A stretch of 64,000 nucleotides of DNA from JBBQSN01 sp963825505 (GCA_963825505.1 CAWGTL010000004.1:124001-188000); one strand, 5' to 3'. Positions 19,416-31,018 are shown, numbered from the stretch's first letter. Notes: generated by a model from the sequence alone, not told the origin. Numbers and translations: made by a program.

Positions 19416-20536
19416 CGTCACGCACCGTCTCCTCCCGTCCCCGGGGCGCCTCGGCGTCCCGGGGCGGGCAGACCGTCGCCGGCTGGCTCTTCACCCTCCC
19501 GGCTCTGGTGCTGCTCGCGCTGTTCCTGGTCATCCCGGTGCTGATGGCGGCGTGGGTCAGCGTCAGCGACTGGAACGGTCGGGGGTCGCCGTTCGGCGGC
19601 GACGTCGGCTTCGTCGGCGGCGACAACTACTCCAACGTCCTGACCTCCGAGGGCGGGCTGCAGGCGCGCGACTTCGGCACGGCCATGCGGAACAACTTCT
19701 GGTACGTCGTGCTCGTCGTCCCGCTGCAGACCGCGCTCTCGCTCGCCCTGGCCGTCCTGGTCAACCGCAAGGTGCTGCGCGGCCGCGGGTTCTTCCGCAC
19801 CGCGTTCTACTTCCCCTCGGTCACGAGCTCGGTGGCGATCGTGCTGATCTTCACCTTCCTGTTCGCCGGCTCGGGCGCGGTCAACAAGGCGCTGGGCTGG
19901 TTGGGCATCAACGGGCCGAACTGGTTCGCCGACCCGCGCGGAGTGCTGCACGTGCTGCTCGGGACCTTCGGGGTCGACCAGGGCCCCGCGGCGCTCACCG
20001 ACCAACGGTTCCTGTCCATCTCGTGGTGGGAGTGGTTGGCCGGCCCGAGCGTGGCGATGAGCGCGCTCGTGCTCCTGTCGGTCTTCACCACGTCCGGCAC
20101 GTTCATGCTGCTCTTCCTCGCCGCCCTGCAGAACATCTCCGGCGAGGTCGAGGAGGCGGCCATGGTCGACGGCGCCACCGGGTGGCAGCGGTTCCGGCTG
20201 ATCACGGTGCCCATGCTGCGGCCCACCCTGTTCACCGTCCTGACCCTCGGGTTGATCGGGACGTGGCAGGTGTTCGACCTCGTCTACGTGGGCACCCAGG
20301 GCGCTCCCGCGAAGACCACCGTCACGCCCGCGTACCTGTCGTACACGACCTCGTTCCTGTCCCAGAACTGGGGCCAGGGCGCCGCCATCGCCTTCATCCT
20401 GTTCTTCATCATCATCGCGCTCGCCGCCTTCCAGAGGTGGGTGCTGCGCGAGCGCACGGTCGTGCCGCGCCGCAAGCGGTTCCGCCTGTCCGACGGCACC
20501 TACGCCGATCCTTCGCAACGGGGAGCCAGCCGATGA
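19412..20536 (+). CDS. sugar ABC transporter permease (MalF/UgpA type)
   Basis: A 374-residue membrane protein with about six to seven helices, beginning AGWLFTLPALVLLALFLVIP. The cytoplasmic EAA loop that docks the ATPase is EVEEAAMVDGATGWQRFRLIT. GTG 19412 overlaps the binding-protein stop as GTGA. It pairs with the following permease to form the sugar channel. Confidence 0.93.
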   Translation: MTSRTVSSRPRGASASRGGQTVAGWLFTLPALVLLALFLVIPVLMAAWVSVSDWNGRGSPFGGDVGFVGGDNYSNVLTSEGGLQARDFGTAMRNNFWYVVLVVPLQTALSLALAVLVNRKVLRGRGFFRTAFYFPSVTSSVAIVLIFTFLFAGSGAVNKALGWLGINGPNWFADPRGVLHVLLGTFGVDQGPAALTDQRFLSISWWEWLAGPSVAMSALVLLSVFTTSGTFMLLFLAALQNISGEVEEAAMVDGATGWQRFRLITVPMLRPTLFTVLTLGLIGTWQVFDLVYVGTQGAPAKTTVTPAYLSYTTSFLSQNWGQGAAIAFILFFIIIALAAFQRWVLRERTVVPRRKRFRLSDGTYADPSQRGASR

Positions 20537-21453
20537 GCGGCACGGTGACAGGCTCGACCGTCCAGCCCGTCACGCCGTCCGACGGGACGGTCCCGGACAC
20601 GGGCACGCCTCGGAAGCGGTCGCGAGGGCCCGGAGTCGCTACGGCGATCACCTACGCGCTCCTCGTCGCGATCGCCGTGGTCTACATCTTCCCGTTCCTC
20701 ATCCAGATCGCGACGTCCTTCAAGGCCGACGGCGACGCGACCGCCAACCCGACCTCGCTGATCCCCGCCACGATCACCTACGCGGCGTACGACCGGCTGT
20801 TCGCGAGCAACCTGCCGTTCCCGACGTGGGCGATGAACTCGGCGATCGTCACCCTCTTCGTGACGGCGGGCCGGGTGCTCCTCTGCTCGGCGGCGGGGTA
20901 CGCGTTGGCACGGTTGACGTTCCGTGGCCGCGGCCTGGTGTACGCCGGGATCGTGGCGGTGATGGCGGTGCCCGCGGTGGTGCTGCTCATCCCGAAGTTC
21001 CTCGTGCTCAACCAGCTCGGCATGTACGACAGCTACGCCGGGATGATCGTCCCGCTGCTGGCCGACGCCGCGGGCGTCTTCATCATGAAGAACTTCTTCG
21101 AGTCGCTGCCCGTGAGCGTGGAGGAGGCGGCCCGGGTCGACGGCGCCGGCACGCTCCGCATCTTCTGGTCCGTGGTGCTGCCGATGGCGCGGCCGGCCGT
21201 CATCACGCTGGTGATCCTGTCGTTCCAGGGCTCGTGGAACGAGCTGTCGCACTTCGTGGTGTCGGCGCAGAGCCCCGAGCTCTACACGCTCACCAAGGGT
21301 GTCGCGACGTTGGCCGCCGGCGGGCAGGGTCAGGCCCAGCAGTTCCCGCTGAAGATGGCGGCCGCGCTGCTGATGACGATCCCCGTCGCCGTGCTGTTCT
21401 TCTTCTTCCAGCGGCAGATCATGAGCACCGCCGAGGGCGCCGAGAAGGGCTGA
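20533..21453 (+). CDS. sugar ABC transporter permease (MalG/UgpE type)
   Basis: A 306-residue permease. Helices begin at ITYALLVAIAVVYIFPFLIQ; the conserved EAA loop is SVEEAARVDGAGTLRIFWSVV. ATG 20533 overlaps the previous stop (ATGA). No ATPase gene follows; the operon ends in a strong hairpin. In Streptomyces and relatives such incomplete sugar importers use a shared MsiK-type ATPase encoded elsewhere, which probably applies here. Confidence 0.93.
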   Translation: MSGTVTGSTVQPVTPSDGTVPDTGTPRKRSRGPGVATAITYALLVAIAVVYIFPFLIQIATSFKADGDATANPTSLIPATITYAAYDRLFASNLPFPTWAMNSAIVTLFVTAGRVLLCSAAGYALARLTFRGRGLVYAGIVAVMAVPAVVLLIPKFLVLNQLGMYDSYAGMIVPLLADAAGVFIMKNFFESLPVSVEEAARVDGAGTLRIFWSVVLPMARPAVITLVILSFQGSWNELSHFVVSAQSPELYTLTKGVATLAAGGQGQAQQFPLKMAAALLMTIPVAVLFFFFQRQIMSTAEGAEKG

Positions 21454-21481
21454 CACCGGACAGCCCGCCCTGCGGGCGGAC

Positions 21482-21524
21482 GACGAGGCCCCGACCGGTC
21501 CCCCTCCCCGGTCGGGGCCTCGTC
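21482..21524. terminator. bidirectional terminator between ABC operon and acnA
   Basis: A perfect 17-bp stem (GACGAGGCCCCGACCGG at 21482-21498 with its complement at 21508-21524) and a 9-base loop sit between two convergent genes. A smaller GCCCGC hairpin at 21463-21477 precedes it. No U-tract, as is common in high-GC actinobacteria. Confidence 0.88.
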
Positions 21525-21541
21525 ATGTCGTCCCGCGAACC

Positions 21542-24310
<2,769 letters not shown>

Positions 24311-24335
24311 GCTCGCTCCTCGTCGTCGTCGCGAA

Positions 24336-24357
24336 AGTATCTTGACGTCAAGATACT
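24336..24357. promoter_or_regulatory. perfect 22-bp palindrome in acnA promoter (MarR/TamR-like operator)
   Basis: The arms AGTATCTTGAC and GTCAAGATACT form a perfect 22-bp palindrome 26 bases upstream of the acnA start. In Streptomyces the MarR-family protein TamR controls the aconitase gene through palindromes and responds to citrate and aconitate; whether this exact sequence is a TamR site is inference. It covers the predicted -10 box, as expected for a repressor. Confidence 0.8.
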
Positions 24358-24381
24358 AGTGCCTCCGTCCCAGCCTGTCAC
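24353..24381 (-). promoter_or_regulatory. acnA promoter
   Basis: On the minus strand GTGACA (24381-24376) and TAGTAT (24358-24353) are separated by exactly 17 bases, a good match to a principal-sigma promoter. The -10 box lies largely inside the palindrome. Confidence 0.7.
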
Positions 24382-24398
24382 TGCGGGACGCGGAGCGC

Positions 24399-25733
24399 TC
24401 AGTGCGCGGGCCCGGCCCCGGGGTCGGGCACGAACCGGGCCACGCACTCCACGTGGTGGGTCATCGGGAACAGGTCGAAGGCACGCAGGGCGTCGAGGAG
24501 GTAGCCGCGCTCGGCGAGCAGGCCGGTGTCGCGGCCGAGGGCGGCGGGGTCGCAGGCCACGTAGACCACCGCACGGGGCCGCAGGCCGACGACCTGGTCG
24601 ACGACGGCGCGGCCGGCGCCGGAGCGCGGCGGGTCGAGCACCACGACGTCGGCGTGCTCGACCTCGCCGGAGGCGCGCAGGTGGTCCAGGACCGCCTGGG
24701 TGCGTCCGTGCTCGATCCGCACGTGCGGGTGGGCGTGCAGGTTGCGGCGGGCGTCGCGCACCGCCTGGCCGTCGGACTCCACCGACACCACCGTCCCGGC
24801 TGTACCGACCGCCTCGGCGAGCACGGCGGTGAACAGCCCCACGCCGGAGTAGAGGTCGAGGGCGGTCTCGCCCTCACGCGCCGCGGCGTACTCGTGCACG
24901 ACGTCGGCGAGGGTCGCGGCGGCGCGGGGGTGCACCTGCCAGAACCCCGCCGCGCTCACCCGGAACGGCATCTCGCCGCCGGGCAGGTCGACGGGCTCGG
25001 ACAGCCAGGCCCGGCCCCGGACGCGGACCGTCTTCTTCTCCCCCGGACGGGCGAGGACGACCGCCGTGCCGTCGGGGAGCCCGCTGACCCGCGGGTCGCG
25101 CCGACCGAGCGGGACGACCACCACGGCCCGCTCGCCGGAGCCGGAGGCGACCGCCTCGACGCCCTCGACGCCGGGCCAGCGCAGCCCGGGCACGTCGAGC
25201 GCCTGGACGTCGTCGGCGGCGATACGGCACCGGTCGATGCCCACCACGCGGTGCGAGCGGTGCTCGTGCAGACCGGCGCGGCCGGAGGCGTCGACCGCGT
25301 ACTGCACCCGGGTGCGCCAGGCGAGGCCGTCGTCGCCCCGTCCGGGGACGGGCACCTGCTCGACCTCGACGTCGACCTCGACGCCGCCGAGCCGGTCGAG
25401 CTGCTCGCGCACGACGGCGGTCTTGAGGTCGCGCTGGGCCGGCAGGGAGGCGTGCTGCCAGTCGCAGCCGCCGCACAGCCCCGGTGCCGCCCAGGGGCAC
25501 GGCGGGTCCACGCGGTCGGGTGAGGGCTCGAGGACCTCCATCACGTCGGCACGCCAGAACCGTTGCGCCACAGACCCGCTGGTGATGCGGACACGGACCT
25601 GCTCGCCGGGCAGCGCATGGCGGACGAACAGCACCTTGCCCTCGTGCCGGGCCACGCAGTGGCCGCCGTGGGCCACCGGCCCGACCTCGACCTGGACCTC
25701 CTCGCCGACCTCCAGCCCCACCTGCTCGCTCAC
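24399..25733 (-). CDS. TrmA/RumA-family class I SAM-dependent RNA methyltransferase
   Basis: A 444-residue protein. An N-terminal TRAM RNA-binding domain (about residues 5-60, VEVGPVAHGGHCVARHEGKV) precedes cysteines near CPWAAPGLCGGCDWQH that resemble the Fe-S site of RumA. The C-terminal Rossmann methyltransferase has LDLYSGVGLFTAVLAEA, VVLDPPRSGAG and the catalytic-Cys segment VYVACDPAALGRD. Family members make 5-methyluridine in tRNA or rRNA. It lies 7 bases after the permease stop on the same strand, which is also the order in mycobacteria (Rv2689c-Rv2690c). Confidence 0.92.
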   Translation of the reverse strand: MSEQVGLEVGEEVQVEVGPVAHGGHCVARHEGKVLFVRHALPGEQVRVRITSGSVAQRFWRADVMEVLEPSPDRVDPPCPWAAPGLCGGCDWQHASLPAQRDLKTAVVREQLDRLGGVEVDVEVEQVPVPGRGDDGLAWRTRVQYAVDASGRAGLHEHRSHRVVGIDRCRIAADDVQALDVPGLRWPGVEGVEAVASGSGERAVVVVPLGRRDPRVSGLPDGTAVVLARPGEKKTVRVRGRAWLSEPVDLPGGEMPFRVSAAGFWQVHPRAAATLADVVHEYAAAREGETALDLYSGVGLFTAVLAEAVGTAGTVVSVESDGQAVRDARRNLHAHPHVRIEHGRTQAVLDHLRASGEVEHADVVVLDPPRSGAGRAVVDQVVGLRPRAVVYVACDPAALGRDTGLLAERGYLLDALRAFDLFPMTHHVECVARFVPDPGAGPAH

Positions 25734-25740
25734 GACACCC

Positions 25741-27843
25741 TCACGACGGCGGCGTCGCGGGCGGTGGCGGGACCGGGTCCTCCGCGAGCCCCTTGCGGAC
25801 GTCGCCGGGGGCGTCGTCGGCGAGCAGGTCGCCCATCCGCTCCTCGGCGCCGATCGAGGACTGCAGCTGCCACGGCACGCTCGCCACGACCACGCCCGGG
25901 GTGAAGTGCAGCGCGGACTTCAGCCGCAGCGCGCTCTGGTTGTGCAGCACCTGCTCCCACCAGTGGCCCACCACGTACTCGGGCACGTAGACGACCACGA
26001 GGTCGCGCGGGCTGACCCGGCGGATCCGCTTCACGTACCGCAGGATCGGGCGCGTGATCTCGCGGTACGGCGAGTGCAGGGCCTTCAGCGGCACCGGCAG
26101 GTCGAGCTCCTCCCACCGCTTCCTCAGCGCCTCGGTGGCCTCGGGGTCGACGTCGACGGTGATCGCCTCGAGGGTCGACGCGCGGGCGGCGCGGGCGTAC
26201 GCGAGGGCGCGCATCGTCGGCAGGTGGACCTTGGAGACCAGGACGATCGCGTGCACCCGCGACGGCAGCGCCCGCGCCTTGGCCGGGTCGATCTGGGACA
26301 GGTCGAGCTCGGCCGAGACGTGGTCGTAGTGGGTGCGGATGGCCCGCATCAGCACGAACAGCGCCATCATCGCCAGGATCGCGATCCACGCACCGAGCAG
26401 GAACTTGGTGACGAGGACGACCACCAGGACGGTTCCCGTCATCGCCAGGCCCACGCTGTTGATCACCCGCGAGCGCTGCATCCTGGCCCGCGCCCTGGGA
26501 TCGGTCTCGAGCCGCAGGTGACGGGACCAGTGCCGGACCATGCCGGTCTGGCTCATCGTGAACGACACGAAGACGCCGACGATGTAGAGCTGGATGAGCC
26601 GGGAGACCTCGGCGTCGAACGCGACGATCAGCACGACGGCCGCGAGGGCGAGGCCGATGATGCCGTTGCTGAAGGCGAGCCGGTCGCCGCGGGTGTGCAG
26701 CTGGCGCGGCAGGTAGCCGTCGCGGGCGAGGATCGACCCGAGCACCGGGAAGCCGTTGAAGGCGGTGTTGGCGGCCAGCACGAGGATGACGCCGGTGGCG
26801 ACCACGACGAGCCACACCAGAGGTGAGGCGAAGTCGAAGATGCTGCGAGCGAGCTGCCCGATGATGGGCGACTGGTGGTACTCGGTGCCGTCGGCGAACC
26901 GGACCGTGCCCCCGCCGATCGCCTCGCCGAGCTGCCCGCCGAGGGTCAGCTCGCGCTCGGGGTGCACCTCGTCGACGTAGACCACACCCGCCTTCCGCGC
27001 CAGCAGCAGGATCGACATGATCATCGTGATCGCGAGCGCGCCGAGCATCGCGAGGGTGGCCGCGGCGTTGGCGCTCTTGGGCTTCTTGAACGCCGGCACC
27101 CCGTTGCTGATCGCCTCGACCCCGGTGAGGGCCGCGCAGCCGGAGGAGAACGCGCGCAGCAGCAGGAACGCCCCGGCCAGGGTCATCAGGCCGCCGTCGA
27201 ACGCCGGCTGGACCTCGGTCGCGAACCGCGCGCTCTCGGCGGCGGGCAGCGTCCCGGTGAGCGAGCGGATCGTCCCCACCGCGGCCATCCCGAGGATGGC
27301 GACCATGAACACGTAGGTGGGGATGGCGAACCAGAAGCCGGACTCGCGGACGCCCCGGAGGTTCATCGCGGTGAGCAGCACCACCGCGGCCACGGCGACA
27401 GCGGCCTCGTGCCCCCGGATGGCCGGCACGATGGAGGCGGCGTACTGCGAGGCCGAGGAGATGGACACCGCGACGGTGAGGACGTAGTCGACCAGCAGCG
27501 CGCTCGCGACCGTCAGCCCGGCCCGGGGTCCGAGGTTGACCGTCGCGACCTCGTAGTCGCCGCCGCCGGAGGGGTAGGCGTGCACGTTCTGGCGGTAGGA
27601 CAGGACGACGACGGCCATCACCAGCGCGACGACGAGCCCGATCTGCCACGAGAACGCGTACGCCGACACACCGGCCACGGCGAGCGTCAGGAAGATCTCG
27701 TTCGGCGCGTACGCCACCGACGACAGCGCGTCCGAGGCGAACACCGGCAGCGCGAGCCGCTTCGGCAGCAGCGTCTCCCCCAGCCGGTCGCTGCGGAACG
27801 GCCGCCCGACCAGGACGCGCTTGACGCCGTCGGCCAGGCTCAC
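25741..27843 (-). CDS. APC-superfamily permease, KimA-like, probable potassium importer
   Basis: A 700-residue membrane protein. About twelve helices occupy residues 30-480, opening with LPVFASDALSSVAYAPNEIF; the last 200 or so residues are a soluble domain (RVHAIVLVSKVHLPTMRALA, DLVVVYVPEYVVGHWWEQVL). This long APC plus soluble tail matches the KimA/YdaO group of potassium importers better than amino-acid permeases. GTG 27843 gives VSLADGVKRVLVGRPFRSD; an upstream ATG-type start would add a low-complexity tail. It is divergent from two TrkA genes, which supports a potassium role. Amino-acid transport remains possible. Confidence 0.85.
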   Translation of the reverse strand: MSLADGVKRVLVGRPFRSDRLGETLLPKRLALPVFASDALSSVAYAPNEIFLTLAVAGVSAYAFSWQIGLVVALVMAVVVLSYRQNVHAYPSGGGDYEVATVNLGPRAGLTVASALLVDYVLTVAVSISSASQYAASIVPAIRGHEAAVAVAAVVLLTAMNLRGVRESGFWFAIPTYVFMVAILGMAAVGTIRSLTGTLPAAESARFATEVQPAFDGGLMTLAGAFLLLRAFSSGCAALTGVEAISNGVPAFKKPKSANAAATLAMLGALAITMIMSILLLARKAGVVYVDEVHPERELTLGGQLGEAIGGGTVRFADGTEYHQSPIIGQLARSIFDFASPLVWLVVVATGVILVLAANTAFNGFPVLGSILARDGYLPRQLHTRGDRLAFSNGIIGLALAAVVLIVAFDAEVSRLIQLYIVGVFVSFTMSQTGMVRHWSRHLRLETDPRARARMQRSRVINSVGLAMTGTVLVVVLVTKFLLGAWIAILAMMALFVLMRAIRTHYDHVSAELDLSQIDPAKARALPSRVHAIVLVSKVHLPTMRALAYARAARASTLEAITVDVDPEATEALRKRWEELDLPVPLKALHSPYREITRPILRYVKRIRRVSPRDLVVVYVPEYVVGHWWEQVLHNQSALRLKSALHFTPGVVVASVPWQLQSSIGAEERMGDLLADDAPGDVRKGLAEDPVPPPPATPPS

Positions 27844-27996
27844 GGCTCGTACCTCGCCGCGAGGAGCACGCTGTGTTCGACGGTTCGCTCGCTCCGCTCG
27901 CTCACGAGTCACGCGTCCCGGGGGTGCCCACGAACGACCATGCTAGGCACAGCGGTGGGCGCTCGGGGGCGGGGCTCGGCGTGTAGCGTTCCCGCC

Positions 27997-28659
27997 GTGC
28001 ACTTCGTGATCATGGGCTGCGGCCGCGTCGGGGCGACACTCGCCCGCTCGCTGCAGCACCGAGGGCACACCGTGGCCGTGATCGACCAGAACCCGGACGC
28101 GTTCCGCCGGCTCGGCGCGGGCTTCGAGGGCACCACGGTCACCGGCGTCGGCTTCGACCGAGACACCCTCACCGAGGCCGACACCGAGCACGCCTACGCG
28201 TTCGCCGCCGTGTCCAGCGGCGACAACTCGAACATCCTCGCGGCGCGCGTGGCTCGCGAGACCTTCGGCGTCTCGAACGTGGTGGCGCGCATCTACGACC
28301 CGGGCCGCGCCGAGGTCTACCAGCGCCTGGGCATCCCCACGGTCGCGACGGTCTCGTGGGCCGCGGACCAGATGCTGCGCCGGCTGCTCCCCCACGGCTC
28401 AGCGCCGGTGTTCACCGACGCCAGCGGCAACGTGCAGATGGCCGAGTACCCGGTGGCGACCTCCTGGGTGGGACGGCCGCTGCGCGACCTGGAGACCCAG
28501 ACCGGCGCCCGGGTCGCCTTCATCACCCGGCTCGGCAAGGGCGTCATCCCGACGACCGAGACCGTGTACCAGGAGGGCGACGTCGTCCACCTGCTCGCGC
28601 CCGTCGACGCCGTCCCGGAGCTCGAGCGCCGGCTGACGCGTCCGCCGGACCAGGACTGA
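27997..28659 (+). CDS. TrkA-family potassium regulatory protein (CeoB-like)
   Basis: A 220-residue cytoplasmic RCK protein. The N-terminal NAD-binding Rossmann fold begins HFVIMGCGRVGATLARSLQ with the acidic VIDQNPDAF; a TrkA-C domain follows (WVGRPLRDLETQTGARVAFI). Such proteins gate Trk/Ktr-type potassium channels. GTG 27997 lies eight bases after TAGCGT, suggesting a leaderless message. Orthologous pair order ceoB-ceoC is known from M. tuberculosis Rv2691-Rv2692. Confidence 0.93.
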   Translation: MHFVIMGCGRVGATLARSLQHRGHTVAVIDQNPDAFRRLGAGFEGTTVTGVGFDRDTLTEADTEHAYAFAAVSSGDNSNILAARVARETFGVSNVVARIYDPGRAEVYQRLGIPTVATVSWAADQMLRRLLPHGSAPVFTDASGNVQMAEYPVATSWVGRPLRDLETQTGARVAFITRLGKGVIPTTETVYQEGDVVHLLAPVDAVPELERRLTRPPDQD

Positions 28660-28672
28660 GGCAGGAGCTGAC

Positions 28673-29371
28673 GTGCGCGTCGTCATCGCAGGGGCCGGCA
28701 GCGTGGGCCGATCCATCGCCCGCGAGCTGCTGGGCAACGGGCACCAGGTGCTGCTCGTCGACAAGTCCCCGGAGGCGATGAAGCACTCCTCGGTGCCCGA
28801 CGCCGACTGGCTGCTGGCCGACGCCTGCGAGGTCGACTCGCTGTCCGAGGCCGGGCTGGAGGACGCCGACGTCGTGGTGGCCGCCACCGGCGACGACAAG
28901 GCCAACCTGGTGCTGTCGCTGCTCGCCAAGACCGAGTACGGCGTCCCGCGCACGGTCGCGCGCGTCAACAACCCCAAGAACGAGTGGATGTTCGGTGAGG
29001 CGTGGGGCGTCGACGTCGCCGTCTCCACCCCGCGGCTGATGACGGCGCTGGTCGAGGAGGCCGTCTCGATCGGCGACCTGGTGCGGATCTTCACCTTCCA
29101 GCAGGGTCAGGCGAACATGCTGGAGTTCACCCTGCCCGACGACTCGGCTCTGGTCGGCACCCGCGTGGGCGACGTCGACTGGTCGCCCGACACGGTGCTG
29201 GTCGCGATCATCCGCGAGGAGCGGCCCATCGCGCCGAGCGACGACGACGTGCTCGAGGCCCACGACGAGCTGCTGATCATCGCCGCGCCGGAGTTCGAGG
29301 CCGACCTCAAGGCGCTGCTCAGCCCGGGCTCGGGGCCCGCCTCGCAGCCGGCGGGTCAGCCCGGGGACTGA
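28673..29371 (+). CDS. TrkA-family potassium regulatory protein (CeoC-like)
   Basis: A 232-residue second RCK protein. Rossmann motif RVVIAGAGSVGRSIARELL, NAD-acidic residue in VLLVDKSPEAM, then a TrkA-C domain (LVGTRVGDVDWSPDTVLVAI). It begins 13 bases after the first TrkA gene with an AGGAG site, so the two are cotranscribed and may form a hetero-octameric ring. The last 20 residues are a Pro/Gly tail. No Trk membrane subunit is encoded in the window. Confidence 0.93.
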   Translation: MRVVIAGAGSVGRSIARELLGNGHQVLLVDKSPEAMKHSSVPDADWLLADACEVDSLSEAGLEDADVVVAATGDDKANLVLSLLAKTEYGVPRTVARVNNPKNEWMFGEAWGVDVAVSTPRLMTALVEEAVSIGDLVRIFTFQQGQANMLEFTLPDDSALVGTRVGDVDWSPDTVLVAIIREERPIAPSDDDVLEAHDELLIIAAPEFEADLKALLSPGSGPASQPAGQPGD

Positions 29372-29380
29372 GCGTCCCCG

Positions 29381-30571
29381 TCAGTGCCGCTCGTCCGCGT
29401 CGGCCGGCTCCTCGACCTGGTGGGGGACGGCACGCGGGACCGCCCGCAGCAGCAGCCAGCTCACCCACACCATCAGCGCGAACGCCGGCGGCCCCATCGC
29501 GAGCCGGGCGGCACCGAGCGCACCCACCAGGTCGGCGAGGTAGAGCGGCACCTGCACGATCAGGCGGAGCAGGAAGAAACCGGCCCACAGCCACGTGACG
29601 CGCTGGTAGACCCTGAGCCGCGCCGGCACCCGGCGCCACGCCAGACCCTCGCCGGTGAGCGGCCCGAGCAGCAGGCCGATCACCGGATACGGCCCGGGGC
29701 CGACGTGCCGCTGGGTGCCGGGGAGGCGGAACCGGCGCAACGGCAGCGTCGAGACCAGGCACAGCAGCCCGTAGCCGACGTTGAGCAGGAAGCCGGGCAG
29801 GTAGAAGTTGCGGGCCTCGCCGGAGACCAGCGCGAACCCGGCGCAGATCGCGACCCCGGCCGCCCCGGACAGCGCCTGGCTCGGCGCCGAGCGGGTCAGG
29901 ACGCGCAGCACGATCGCGAGCAGCGCCGCGCCGACCGACACCGCGAGCGCGATCGTGAGGTCGCGCAGCAGCGTGTAGGTGAGGACGAACAGCACGCCGG
30001 GGACGAGGGTCTCCGCCGCGCCGCGGACGCCGCCGATCGCCTGCGCCAGGGAGAAGTCCTCGGCCCCCGCCTGGGCGAGGCCGCCGGCGCGGCGCCGACC
30101 CGCGACCGCCGCGGGCGCGTCCGCGGGGAGCTCGTCGACCAGCTCCTCCACGACGTCGTCGTCGCGGTCGCCGGCCGGCTCCCGGACCAGCGGACCCGGG
30201 GGCGCAGGGGGCGGGGGCACCGGCGCGGCCGGGGACTCGTCGACGCGCCCGGGGGCGGCGGCCGGCACGGGGCCGGGAGCGGTGCCTGCGGTGCCTGCGG
30301 TGCCTGCGGTGCCTGCGGTGCCTGCGGTGCCTGCGGTGCCCCCGGAGTCCTCGGAGTCCTCGCGCTCCCCGGTGCCGAACCACTCCTCGTCGCGCAGGGG
30401 CGGCTGCCAGCCGGCGCGACGTGCCACGGCCGCGGAACCGTCCGCCGCGCCGTCCGGTGCCCCGTTCGCAGCGCCGTTCGGCGCCGTGCCGTCGGCCGCG
30501 GCCCGCTCGGCGGCGCGCCGAGCCTCTCGCGCCGCCCGACGGGTCAGGGGCGCGCCGTCCTCAGGTGTCAC
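29381..30571 (-). CDS. DUF3159 membrane protein
   Basis: A 396-residue protein. Roughly the first 180 residues are a disordered Ala/Gly/Pro and acidic region containing a G-T-A tripeptide repeat. The C-terminal 210 residues carry five to six helices of the DUF3159 family (LVPGVLFVLTYTLLRDLTIA, GFLLNVGYGLLCLVSTLPLR, PYPVIGLLLGPLTGEGLAWR). Function unknown; M. tuberculosis Rv2693c is in the same place. GTG 30571 overlaps the OB-fold gene stop (GTGA), so both are expressed together. Confidence 0.88.
   Translation of the reverse strand: MTPEDGAPLTRRAAREARRAAERAAADGTAPNGAANGAPDGAADGSAAVARRAGWQPPLRDEEWFGTGEREDSEDSGGTAGTAGTAGTAGTAGTAGTAPGPVPAAAPGRVDESPAAPVPPPPAPPGPLVREPAGDRDDDVVEELVDELPADAPAAVAGRRRAGGLAQAGAEDFSLAQAIGGVRGAAETLVPGVLFVLTYTLLRDLTIALAVSVGAALLAIVLRVLTRSAPSQALSGAAGVAICAGFALVSGEARNFYLPGFLLNVGYGLLCLVSTLPLRRFRLPGTQRHVGPGPYPVIGLLLGPLTGEGLAWRRVPARLRVYQRVTWLWAGFFLLRLIVQVPLYLADLVGALGAARLAMGPPAFALMVWVSWLLLRAVPRAVPHQVEEPADADERH
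30278..30341. repeat. tandem 9-bp repeat in DUF3159 gene
   Basis: Seven copies of a GTGCCTGCG-like unit in a row. On the coding strand it encodes repeated Gly-Thr-Ala inside the disordered N-terminal region. Units are in phase with codons, so copy-number change would not shift the frame. Confidence 0.9.
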
Positions 30572-30951
30572 GCGCTCGACCCCGCGGTGAGCTCGTAGGT
30601 CGGGTTGTACATGACCTTGCGGCCCTCGGAGCACGACACCAGGCCCTCGACCCGCACCTGGCGGCCGGCGTCGATGCCGACGATCTCGCGGCGTCCGAGC
30701 CAGATCAGCACGACCGAGCCGGTGCCGTCGAACAGCTCGGCCTCCAGCGCGGGGACGCCCGCGCGAGGACGCAGCGTGACGCTGCGCAGCGAACCGGCCA
30801 GGCGCACGCGGCGCCGGCCGGTCAGCTCGCTGCACGGGGTCCCGCCGAGGCGGCGGGAGCGTTCCTGCTCCTCCACGGCGTCGGCCTGGGTCTGGGACCG
30901 GGTCAGCCGGCGCAGCACCGACCGCAGTCCGCCGTCGCCGTCACCGCTCAC
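30568..30951 (-). CDS. OB-fold nucleic-acid-binding domain protein
   Basis: A 127-residue protein. A short helical N-terminus (RSVLRRLTRSQTQADAVEEQ) precedes a single OB-fold (VRLAGSLRSVTLRPRAGVPA, LEAELFDGTGSVVLIWLGRR, VRVEGLVSCSEGRKVMYNPT). The layout is like the anticodon/RecG-type OB module and matches Rv2694c by position. It may bind single-stranded nucleic acid; the role is unknown. GTG 30951 was chosen over upstream starts because preceding sequence is Arg/Pro-rich shadow. Confidence 0.88.
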   Translation of the reverse strand: MSGDGDGGLRSVLRRLTRSQTQADAVEEQERSRRLGGTPCSELTGRRRVRLAGSLRSVTLRPRAGVPALEAELFDGTGSVVLIWLGRREIVGIDAGRQVRVEGLVSCSEGRKVMYNPTYELTAGSSA

Positions 30952-31018
30952 CTGTCCAGGGTACGTCCGCTCGGCCCCGGTGGCGGGGCGGATCGGGTGG
31001 CTGCCGAGACCGGCCACC

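Noticed and set aside
27860..27905. CGCTCGCT repeats before the KimA-like gene as a c-di-AMP riboswitch
   Set aside because: Interval of about 150 bases shows none of the conserved ydaO aptamer blocks.
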